A stretch of 64,000 bases of DNA from Aradus depressus (Eukaryota; Arthropoda; Insecta; Hemiptera; Aradidae), in the NCBI GenBank assembly GCA_963662175.1, contig OY759216.1:39015087-39079086 (forward strand). Reading direction: 5' to 3'. Positions 47,754-60,600 of this stretch are shown one piece after another; the stretch's first letter is position 1, and the number at the start of each line of letters is the position of its first letter. The position numbers and the translations under genes are program-made. The notes beneath the pieces are model-generated. The model did not search any database. It saw nothing but the letters and a program-made list of their open reading frames with translations, and was not told the origin of the DNA.

Positions 47754-50700
47754 CTGATCATCAAACAAAACAAAACTCCTGTAGTCTTCCTTTATACTCA
47801 AAATTAGTACATAATCATGATTTTAATTAAAACAGTCTGAGAATCACCGACAATGCACTTCTACACTTCTAAAATTATTTGTAGTTTGAGTGTTTACTTT
47901 GTGACTGATAAATTGGCAATGGGAAGCACTTACCATGTTATCCCTCTGCTCTGCCTAAAATCAGTAGGATTCATCTCTATGAACGTCACATCCCCCACAT
48001 AAAGCTTCTGGTCATAAAAGCCCAGCTAAAGGCAATACTTCCAATTACTTTACAGTTATCAGCAACGCAGTAGGATCCATACAGAGGTACCCCACACACC
48101 CTCAAAAGCCTTTCGGCACGCCCGCATTTTAAAATTCTGAAGAGGCATAATTATTCTCCCACTGATAGACTTAAAAATAATAATAAACATAAATTAAATA
48201 AAAAATAACTCCTTAACATAAGGCAACATGCGTACTCGAAAAACCTTTCCAGAAAAAAAAACCCAAGAAACAATTGTGAAAATTCATTTAAATAATAGAT
48301 ATTTTTGTGGTTTCGTTGAATAAAATTTGATGGTATTACGTCTATTTTATATTCAAAATTATCAAGTTTATATATGCTAAAGAATGAAGAATCGCGCCCA
48401 TAAATCGGTTCGATAAATTCAAATGTATCCGCGACGATGAACCGAAAAATCGAAAATGCGCCGAAAAAGGCTGGCTATCTCTGATCTAATAGATTCGACA
48501 AGTTACATGCATCATAAATCACTAAGAAGAAATTAACTAAAGGAAACAATATTGGAAGACAAAAAGATAAATATTAAACCATCACCATATTAATTTTTAC
48601 AACTATAAAGGCGTATAGTCCATTAAAAACTTGTCAATCCAAATGCGAAAAGTCTAAATTAATTTTTAAATCAGTACCAAAAGACGGGATGTCCATTTTT
48701 TTCCAATATGGCTTTATATAGAGATGCACTTCTGCATCATTTCAAGAAGCATGAAATTGAAAAGGTCCAACACGGTTAGCCACTCAAGTAATAATAAAAA
48801 AATGGTGAACATTTTGAATAACAACGAATATTTTGAAACGATTGTATTGAATTGTACTGGAATAAAGCAATGTTATTACTAAGCACTACCATTTCTAATC
48901 TTGGTACATTCTCTGAGCGATTTTGACACATAAAACCAATGCGTCAAAATCAGTTCATATATAGATATATATATTGGGAGGGCTGGTATTTACATCTAGG
49001 GACCACTCAACTTTATAACCTGTTAGCTCTACAGTGGGAGTCCTAAGTTTTGCCTACCTAGGTTTAGTTACCGAATATAGGGGTTTTTAACGAGTACGTA
49101 ATATCGTACAGGCTCGGGACCATTCCTTAACGTCCCATCATGTAAAAAGGTTATCGACATCCGAACTTTAAACACCGAGGATTGATAAGGAGGTTATGAA
49201 TTTAAAATATTACAAAATCTACTCTTCATGGCAGAAAAACATGTGAAATAATTATTATTTCATATTTTATTATCCAAAAAGTTCAAATTTGTGCAATGGT
49301 TTTGACGTTGGACCCATCTTCTGGTTGTACCGCAATCACATTTTTCACTTTTATTGAATGAAAATGCATTTCTGAATTCTAAATCCGGGATGAAAACATT
49401 TTATTATTTGTAAAATGACTTTCGCGCAAACGCAACGTTGGTAGCTAAGACATTAAATATATACATGAAGTTAATAAAAAAAAAAAAATTGAAATGGTGC
49501 ATCCTCTTTGAGATCATGCGTTCAAACACCACTTCTGACCCAATTTAACGATAAATATAAAGTGCAATTCACTTCCTTTATCGTGGTCACACTTGAGCTG
49601 CAGCATCAGTGGTTGCCATATCACATCATATACTCGCTGCCAAATGAGCAAAATTCCACTAGATTATTACTTTATGAATACACATTTTCCATTAATCTAG
49701 ACAAAAGTATAGTCTAAAAAAATTGAATATGAAATGTTTACAGTCGTGGCCAGTGTTTTCGTCCGACTTCCGAGAACTTCGTCCGTCATCAACATCGTTG
49801 TTTTCACTCATAGGTTCCACATTGTCCTGTATTTATTCATTAGTTTTATTTTCTTGATATGACTTTTTTAAATTATCTTTTCTATTATATACAACCTAAA
49901 TATAATTTTGATAACTGGTAAAACTATGTTAAATTTTTTTTTTTTCGTCCAAGCTTTACACGACCCTTTTAAATATAAGATAAAGTAGGATAAGTGGCGA
50001 ACTTCCCTGTAACTTTGCTAGAAAACATCCAATAAACCCATCCATATGGTAGACATTAAGTACAAGCTTTTGTTAACTTAGTGTTCAAAGAGGGCAATGT
50101 ATAAGGCAAAATGTTATTTTTTTTATAATACTGTGACAGTGGAACTCAAAATCCAAGTACCTCAGTATCCCTTTTTTACTTTTTGAAGTGATCGAGACTA
50201 GTAAATCGGGATAACCTCGACATAAAAAATCAAACATGAAACGCTAGAGGGGGATCAGTAGCGCATGCGTTCAAGTCAACTACGAGTTTAGGTCGGTGTC
50301 GATGCATCAGCTCTTGTATGCTATGTGTTTGTATACGGTTTATGCGTTAAAATAATACGTTTGATTATTAATTTAATACGTTTAATTTTATTCTGAGTTA
50401 GTGATAAATAGTTAAAAATGCCAAAAACTTCAACGGAACGAGTTCAACAATTCCGTGTAAGACAAAAGCAAATACAACAATGTATGTATATATTTATTAA
50501 TTTGTTTATGTAATTCGCATGGTTAATGAAGAAAAATAAGTTTTACTTCAACAGCGCCCCTCAATCTCTCTCGTGGGGGGTGAGAGTACACCCCTCCTCC
50601 CCCACCACCATCCTATAATTAAGGAGAGCTAGTTATATATATTTTTTTGTTAAGTTTCAGACATTAGCAACAAGATAAATAAAATAAAATTGTTCGACTA

Positions 50701-51527
50701 GAACCCGTTCATACAGACGGACATCAATCCACAAATGGACGCGCATCGATAACCAGAGAACGCCTCGATCAAATTCAAAAATTTCATCACAAATCTATTT
50801 TTCTAATACTCATGCAAAAAGTTGATTAGAGTTTGGGATAAATCGGCGCATGCGCTGAAGCGATCTACAATAAAACTTTGTTTTTGTTTTTCAAAATAAA
50901 GCTATCTTTTTTTAAATTACAATCATATAAAATAACAAAGTGCCAGACGGGAAACACCGAGTGTATTCAAACTTCAGACGAAAAATATAATTTGTAATTT
51001 GTTACGGGAATAAATTAAAAATAACGTAGCTTGGTGTTACCCGCCTGACACTTTTTCTTTCATATTCATCGCTCAATTGAATTACAAACGTTAAAAATAC
51101 AGCCATCAATTCCAATATAATTCCCTACAGAAAATATAAAGACCAGGTCTACTCTTGCCCTACTCTCACAGACTTAGACCTTTAAGGGTATATATTTCAA
51201 TGTAAAACTTGTATATTTTTGGTCGGCACTTATCGTACTTCACCTTAAAGGAAATACAGAAATATGAACATATATTTTCCTAACACAAAAGAAAAAGAAG
51301 GAAATATTACTATCAATTTACAGGTACGTTACTTACTGTAATTTAATATTTTATTTGTTGTACTTAAATATAATAATTAAAATGAAGGGGGAGAGGTGAG
51401 GCTTATGGTCAATAAAAACAAACTCATAGAATTTTCTGCTTAACTTTTGGAACTGAGTGTGCCTTCTTCAGGGCTTGTACTAAAAAAGGCACATTTAGTT
51501 TTAGTGTTATATCTTTACATAATTGTA

Positions 51528-51571
<44 letters not shown>

Positions 51572-54500
51572 TCGCCTAAGATGCAACATTGTGTATCTCA
51601 AATTTCGTTATTTCACAAGGAAAGCAAAAAACTCCTTATCTCATGAGATGAACAATGTTGCCCAGACGTTTTGAGACGTCCAGTGTTGGCAAAAATGTTT
51701 TTAGTGTCGCTCCTGGTGGTGAAACCCTAAAACTAATGGTTTCATCGTATTTGGCGTAAAAATTTGAATCCAGTAATGTGCGCATTGCTGATTTTCGATA
51801 AACATTGAGATGCACAATGTTGCATCTTAGGCGACGATATATACATTATATACGTCAACATACAAGCCCTGAAGAAGGCACACTCAGTGCCAGAAGTTTG
51901 ACAGAAATTCCTGAAGTTTGTTTTATTCGACCACAAGCCTTATCTCTCCTCCTTCCTATTACATCGTTGATCAATCCTTCCCTAATCGATAATAATTAAT
52001 ATGATTCTTAATGATTCATAGTTTGTTTCACCTCTCAGGAACAGCATAAGCGGAAGCTCAACTTGTCTCATCGGACAATTTTATTGAAAGAACTACAAGG
52101 CGGAACTATAAGCGATAAAGGTTTTATTAACAGATCGCTCTGTCTGTTATGTCCAACCTCAATTGATAGAGGACAAAAAAAAAAAAAACTATATAAGAAA
52201 CCCTGTTGTCAAGAATTGATAACACAAACCAATTTACAAACTAAAAAAAAATGTATTGCTACCAGAGATTTAATAAATGCATTAAACTACAAGATATTTA
52301 AAAAATGACTATTAAGACCACCATTTCATGCAAAAATTCACATGCGTCTTGAAATATCACATGCATTTTTGTTAGTTAAAAGAAAATTTAAATATTAAAC
52401 TAATATCTAATGTGGAAAATGGAATAAATAGCAGAAAAATGTATCAAATACACAGTTATTTGAGATATAAAAAAAAAGTAAAATTAATTTATGATATTTC
52501 CAAAATTTGGGCGAGAAAAAACAATGGAGGAAAAAAAAAATTAAGATAAAATTGTTTCTAAAACCGAAAGAAGGAAACGCAATAATGTTAAAATACAAAA
52601 GGAAGAAACAAAATTAAATTGTTATTTAGTTCCTAAAATCTATTATAGAGCCCCAGAATAAATGTTATTGACGCGTATCTTCACAAGACAAAAATAATAG
52701 TATAACATAGGCGAATGATATTTTATGCTAAACATTTATATCTTAAACCATTTCCATAAACTATAGGGCAAAAAACAACATAGCAACAACAATATATTCA
52801 AAATACTTTTGCATTTATGCATACAAAAATATATTTTTTTATATACTATCAAGAAAGGTTCTTAAATAAAAAAATATTGTAAGCACTCATAATCTGAAAT
52901 TCATATGTTTTTGTTTTACTACAATCGCTATCCCGTGAATGTTCAGACCAGTCTAAAGAAGTTCAGTACCTTTAGTTTTTGATGTCACGGCGTATTGTTA
53001 GGAGAAAGAATAATTAATTAAAAATCATTCCCTTGGCAATTAAAAATTTATTATGCAGAAAAATAATAAGTCTGCCAAGTATCCTTCCAAGTATACACCA
53101 TCCTCGTTTGTGAGCTTTTAATAATTGTTCAGCTCATTGCATATTGTTATTACAAATTTTGTGACAAAATGTACCCTTTTTTTTCATCGTTGACTACCTT
53201 TATTACCCGATTTCAAATGGTACCATCTATATGCTAAACCGAATTTAGTTTAAAAATCCGTCCAGTGGTTCTTGAAAATCAACCTCCTCCTGTTACCTTG
53301 TCTAACTTATAATATATGAGTTTGTTTTTATTGACCATAACGTTTTGAACAAAAATCCAAAATGTTGAAATCCAAGGTAAAACTCTTGTTTCTCAGAAAC
53401 AACCACAAAACTTCTGTATCCTGTGGTTTAGGGCTTCAAAGAACTTAATTGATACCCAACCCACGCATACATAATTCCAAACAATTCAATTATTTTAATT
53501 TAAAAACGTTCATTTCAACATTTAAGGCATACAACTTCGACATTTTCAACTAAATTCTTATTTGTTATCTATACGATTGTTATAAACAATAATATATTAT
53601 AAGTTAGACAAGGTAACAGGAGGAGGTTGACAAGAGCCAACATCTGATGATCGATTGATATTGTCAAAGCCAAACTCAAACAGACTCTTACTCATTCTCA
53701 ATATACAGGCTCCAGGCCTAATTTCCTAAATATCAACTTAAATCCAGCTATCAACTTTTTTAAATTTGTTTTTGATGGTTGGTCACAGCAAAATATTTCC
53801 CAAACTAAAAGTGCAATGTGAAATGTTCACTAAAAGTGTGAACCCAAAATGTCGATAACAAATTTGTTTTTTGAGAAAATTATATTTCAGGAGGTCATGA
53901 TGAAACTAGAAGTGATTAAGAGCTATTAAGCCTTTTATGAGCCTAGAAACAACAAATACTAAAATTGAAAATACCCTTATAAATTCAGGAGGATACCAAC
54001 GTTAATGGTAGAGCTAGTCTATAAATTATTATGGTACTGTTGTATTATTTCAATACGATGGGGAAATTTACTTGTCAAAATAATTCTAGATGACCCCGAA
54101 GTACCAGTGATATGGAATCCTATTAACATACATACTATAAATGTCGACCAATTTTTTTTTTAATTATGAGTACTATTACCTATATAGTAGCGATAGTTAA
54201 AGAAAGACATCAAAACGTTTTTGGTTTGTTAAAATTAACCTCTCCCCGTACTAGAAGTGTTTCAGGCCCAACAATTATATGTGCGAAAATACATATGACT
54301 TTCAGACTATATGAGTGTTACATAAACGAAATAAAATAAACCATATATGAGAAGGGTTGATTTCTACATAGAAACATATGAATTTCTCTTCTGACATTAA
54401 AAATACGGAGTTTCTTAATGCAAAAACAATATCTACTAGATAAAATTAAGAAGATGATAGATAAATAAAAGCCCTTTTTTATTGAACACCATGTTGTATA

Positions 54501-54604
54501 ATTCCACAAACATATACATAAATGTGTACCGGTTTCGGCTTACGCCATCGTCAGCACAAGTTTCAACAATAATAATAATAATGGAGATATGAGCTAGGTA
54601 GATA

Positions 54605-54691
<87 letters not shown>

Positions 54692-57600
54692 ATTATAAAT
54701 ACAGCAGTTGATGCCGAAGGCAATAATACTGATATAAATTCAAATGATCCCATATTACAATCAACCCTTCACATAATAGAGAAAAAAAAATATATATATA
54801 TATGTAGGGGGTTTACCTGAGGTCTGGTGGAAGTGGGCTGTCCAGTGACGACACGAGCCGATCCAGATGGATCCTCATCTCTCTATAAACACATACAGCC
54901 ATCCAGTCACACACTTCTCATCACTACTAGAGATAGCTAGCTGGTAGCTAGCTCAATCAACAGGATACATACCAACACCATGTGAAACGATATCAGAATT
55001 ATGGTCTGTTCTCCCTCAAGTATGGACTTGACAATCTAGGGACTTAACCCGCATCATTACTTTGTCATTCCATAGGATCAATTGTTTTGGCACATACACT
55101 GTGAGATGGCTAAATCGTCCCTCGCACATTTTCTCAAAAAACGTTTGAGTTAGACGTGATTTTTTTTCTCTTCAATTGTTTGCTTTGACTGTACTTCCAA
55201 ATAAATTTAGTTTGGAATTTTCTGAAACAAATGTTCGCAGCGAAGAAGGTAGTTGAGTTAACAATAATCATGTACGTGGATTGATTCGATGAAAATGGAA
55301 AGGGGTTTGAAAATAACTCTCACACAAATGAAAGTAATTTCTTAAAATAAATAAAAAATAACTTTCCTTTCCATTTACTTTTATGCTCACTGATCTCATA
55401 ATTTATTGTTAACTGCAATATTTCTTCCACGGATAATCAATCTTAAGAAATTACATCTCTCATATCCTATGCGGAGTTGGCAACTCGCGGCCTTTTGGTG
55501 CGGATAATATTTTTATATATAAAAAAACATATGCCAAGTAATTGTACAAAGCTATCTCGCATGCGTACCTTTAGTTATTGTTCAGCTGATGATCACCGTT
55601 ATCTTTATTTGGTTGCACAGAAACTATTTTGGCATATAATTTTGTAATAAAATGTACCCCATCGACAAAAAAATTAGTTAAAAAAAAATCATTCCAAGTT
55701 AAATACCCTTAAACATTAACCAATTTTGCAAAATTTTCAACAGGAACATCGACATGCCAAACCGAACTTATATACCAAGTTTCATTAAACTCTGTTCAGT
55801 GGTTTCTGAGTCAAGCCTGTGACAAGGATTTAGAGGACAGGCAGACAAGGAATAGAAAGTGTTTGTTTGGACCTGAAATACAAAGTTATGAAAGGAATAT
55901 TGAAATCCAAGATCAAACAATTGTTGGCTCTCACAAAATATTACGAATATCTATCCTTCGGAAGCAAAAATCCTCAAATGAAATTACATAATATGGTCTG
56001 TCGGAGTCAAGAGACTGGGTGTATACGACTTTATGCAATGTGCATCGCATTTGTTTGACAACCTGAGACATAGTGCGGCTCCAACTTGGAAACCGAGAAC
56101 TTAATCCAGCCGGCAAGTGCGAAAAGGTTGCCGAACCATATGACATTTGATGACAACCACTTATTTGCGTTTATATATTTCGATTCAAACATTTTTTCAA
56201 ACGGAGTTCATTTGAAAGCTAATACTTAATTTCCCCAAGGCATGAGGGTGTATGTATATAAGTTTCTTTGTGAATGTATACATGAAAAACATTTATATAA
56301 GGTATCCTTTGAGGAAACTCAATAAATCATGCGATAGGACAATTAAAAATGAACGGATAGGAAACTGAATTAAAAATCCATTTACTTTTAACAATTGGCC
56401 GAGGATAGTGTAAATTAATATATTTCCTTAATGAACAATCGTAAATAAAATAAATAAAAACAAAGAACTTGTTTAACTTTCATATTGTCTAATTCCAAAG
56501 GGAAAAATCTACATTCGCTAAACGTATCAACGATATGGGTCACATATTTAACGAAGCAACGGGAATAAAGTATCCATCTTTGTGAAAAAGGTAGACAGAC
56601 AGCATGACTCTCTGGAGCAGCTGGAAATTAATAGAACTATAAAAAATTGGAATTGTTTGAACGACCAAACTTAATTTATATAATATATTGTGTATTTTCG
56701 TTATAAAGATTGTACGCATTTTTATTTTATTTTCTTCTTGTACTTTAATATTATGCCATATAGATCTTATTTCTTATATATATGTATTCTACCATAAATC
56801 TTTATTTTAAATACAATTATTATTCCTTTATTTTTGTATTTCCTTAATTTTATTAGTTATTTGACAACTCAAATATGTGTAAATGTTATGTTAATTCACC
56901 AGGCGCCCAGGGGTCACTCACTATGTTAGGTAATCTCGGGTGACCTGAGAATTGTATAAATATGACAACCAAAACTTAAATGTCACTTTTGAATTTTTTA
57001 CTGACGATGGCGTAATCCGAAACCGGTACACTTTATGTATTTATTTTTGTGGAATTAGACAATATCAATACAAAAGTTAAACAAGTACTTTGTTTTTGTT
57101 TATTTTATTAGATTTCCACCATATCGTCGACACAGATCGCAGAGATGTATTCTGACGTACATAAGAATGTCAACATCTTTGAGGATGAAAACTTCTAAAA
57201 AAGAAGCACCTACCACTGACATCATTATGATGACAGCCACATTTTTGACGCAATCGTAAACAATGTCAAAGCAAACAATGATTTTTAAAAAAAATTCTCT
57301 CACCGAGAAACGATCAACTGTCTCTCGCTGTATTTTACCTTGCAGTCATTCGGATCAGTGTAAATCTAAACTAACCTCATAGCTGTCAAGTTCCAACTTT
57401 CGGAAAACAGGTCATAATATCAGTCAACATAATAAAAATAAATAAAACAATATTTAAAATAGTAAAAAAAAAAAAAAAAAAAGTGGGCACCACAATTTTA
57501 TAAAAATAAGGCAGGAAAATTGATCAGATGGTACCAAAATCAATGTTTACCAGAAAGTAGTACCGTCGGGGGATGACAAATTTAGCATCAGATAATATGT

Positions 57601-60600
57601 CACAGTACTTCCACTAATCTGCTAAAAGATAATACATATTGTGATTTGACAACTGATTGGCTTTTCGTGTTGATGCATTGTGAGTACTTCTGCAATAACA
57701 CTTCCCAGAAAAAACGGAATGTCCTAATTCTCCACTTGAGCAATTTATCATTTAAATTAAATTACTTTGCAGTAAAAAATAAAAATGTTTAATTTTACAA
57801 TGGCCGCTAGTTTTTGTAAATTGCTGAGCTCAACTGCTTTATTATATAAGTTAGCTAACATAACGACAAATTTTAAGTAGAATTTGGAGCAGTTTCGTTG
57901 ATAACGTCAGACACACTTTTACCATCATATGTATAACTGCTTTAATAATAACTAGCAGGTTATCTATCGGGCCTTGAGCTGGTTAGTAACCTAAAGTGAT
58001 ATAATAAGTATATATGATACACAAGATTTTTTTTTGCTAAGATATTGTGAAACACTTAATAAAATATAATAAAAACGTTTTTTAAAATAGTTATTATGAC
58101 TCTTGCCCGGGCCTTAACTACGAGGTTACATCGACTACTACCAGAGAGCTCTTTCGTCACTCTGTTCGACATGAGCCTCTACTGCGGGACTCCTCAATTT
58201 TGTCTACCCTAAATTTTTATTCACCTAGGGCGGGGGTCTTTAACGAGTACCTGACATCGTACTAACTCGGGACCATCGCTTAACGTCCTATCCTGGTTCA
58301 GTTTATTTTGATAAAATAAACTAAGGGCCTCGGTCGGGTTACGAACCCACGAACTTGAACTCAGAAGGCAAACACGCATACCACTGAGCTACTGGTGCCC
58401 TTTTTTTTTTTTTAAATATTGTCTATTTCACAAAATATATATAAAATATGGGAGTACTTCGATATTGCTTTCATCTTCAGTCACGACTTAACAAATACTA
58501 AATACTATTTGTTAAGTCGTGGCTGAAGATGGTAGCAATAGCGAAAGTACGAGTACTTAATATATATAATAAATGGGAGTTCAAATATATCTTGTGAAAT
58601 AGGCAATATTTAAAAAAAAAAGTTTTTCTTCATTTTTTATTAAGTGTTTCACAATATCTCTGCAAAAAAAAAATCTTAAGTATCATATATACTTACTTAT
58701 TATATCACTTTTATCAGTTGATATCATTGTTCAGCATGGCCCGTGTTCGAGCAGAACTAATAAGACTTTTACTAAAACTGATCAAGCCAAAGAAATTTCA
58801 ATCAAAAAGTGTCATTTCTTGATTGATATGTGAATAGGTATTAAAGGTAAGATTATCAAATTATAATTTATCAACAAAATATGAAGGTAGGCCTAGGCCA
58901 GGCTGTAGAAATAAAAAGTAATTAATTTTAAAAAAACTTGTAAAACATGGAATGGTTATCAAAGCAAAAATAACACATTTAAATGATCAGGATTAATAAA
59001 ATATAATTGGAAAACATTTCCCGCTAATCACCATAGTTTAGCGGTAAACGCTGTTCTTTAGAGTATGCAATACCGCAATTAATACATGAAGAATTCATTC
59101 GGTAGTTCTTGAGGATTGACGGAAAATCAATGTGTCACAGTGAGCTCCAGAATCCAGAAACCAAATTTTGTGTCATATATTTGTTAGGAATAAAGCCAGG
59201 AATGAGGATAAATCTAGAACTGCCCGGGTAAAACGCAATCCGGCTGCCTTGAATAAAGCAAGAAATTGATTTTAAAACAATGCACAACTCACATCACCGG
59301 GCTTTAACACGGGTACAGTACGAATAACCCATATATGCCTCTGGGTAAAGCTGGTTTCTTTGTTTTGTATGAGTTTTGAGCATGCGCCGCAGCTGATCAG
59401 TTTAATTTATTGTGTTAATTAATGTGTTTCTGACATCCTTATCATATATAAGGCAACATTGATTTTTAGACTTTCGGAAGCGAAAGTATAATTGCAAAAG
59501 GTTAAATATTTGACTCTCCCATGCCTTAAATATCGAGAGAAGGATGTTACAAATACTTTAATCAATACAAATTCACATTGGCTCATTTGTCTGGAAATAA
59601 ACAGTTGTCTTACTTCTGGATCCAGATATAAAAAAACGTCGGCGATAAATCACTGGCATTGTACTTCCCCAAGGCGAATTAATCATCTGTTTTCGCTCTC
59701 CCTCTGAAATCAATTCACCCATATGGTTGAAAATAGAAAGATATCTTACCTAATGACTTCTGAATCCTCATACTAAATTTCGTGTAGATACACTCTTTAA
59801 GCCAATTGTACTGAAAATTGATAGGAATCACCCTTATGGGGGATTTTGGATTTACATAAAAATTTCGAGTCGATAGATAAACATTGGCAGTTATTGGGTT
59901 CTTTGTGTTAAACCTTCCCCTTCTCTTTGGCCGATTTGGCTAAAAATCAATAGGTGTTGTCCTTATGGGGTTCTAGATACACTTATAAAATTTCATGTCG
60001 ATATATTCATTCTATCAAGAGTTATCGTGTTCACTCACAGACTGCCTAACAAACAAGGAATTTTCTTTTTATTTTTGAAATCAGGAGATAGAAAAACATG
60101 AAATTCTTTCACCTCAAGATAGAATTTCTGACAGATTACATAACTTCCCTTATACTTCGTTTAGCTGAGGAAGTAATATTCATCAAGAGTTATTTGGGCC
60201 ATAGTCACACGGTTCGTTTTTCAATTCAGAGAATTGGTAAATTTTTAAATCCGATGAAAAAAGTAAATGAAGTTAGTCTGATTCTGAAGCAGTTTATATA
60301 TTTAAAAAATAAAAAGTTGATACTGAAAATATAATTGTTGATTATACCGAAAATAAAATGGAAACAACACTGATAGCTTTATTTAAGTTAATTTATCAAA
60401 TACATTTTTAGATATATTACTAAAACCTTTACACAAAAAAAAAAAGTTATAATGACCAAAAAGAAAGCCCATATTGTTTATTGACTTTTTAAAAACTGGA
60501 TAAGAGCCTACTTAAACAGGTCGAGTAGAGTAAAGAGTTTCTAAAGCCTGCCACTTATAAGAACAATGGTTCAAAGTGAGTGGCTCTGGGACCCAGGTTT

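Noticed and set aside
47935..48130. Minus-strand frame with [12 protein letters not shown] considered as an extra Csp exon
   Set aside because: No similarity to Csp known to me, no clear acceptor, and the exon at 47753 already joins in phase.
54436..54753. 105-codon minus-strand frame with a long Tyr-Ile run
   Set aside because: It is the translation of the (TA)n microsatellite at 54603-54688; no gene context.
57100..57303. Hydrophobic 67-codon minus-strand frame within the Csp locus, considered as an extra Csp exon
   Set aside because: No match to Csp sequence, no phase-compatible splice sites; a chance frame.
58330..58405. tRNA gene
   Set aside because: A and B boxes are present but the cloverleaf is imperfect and the segment is the head of a SINE repeated throughout the window.
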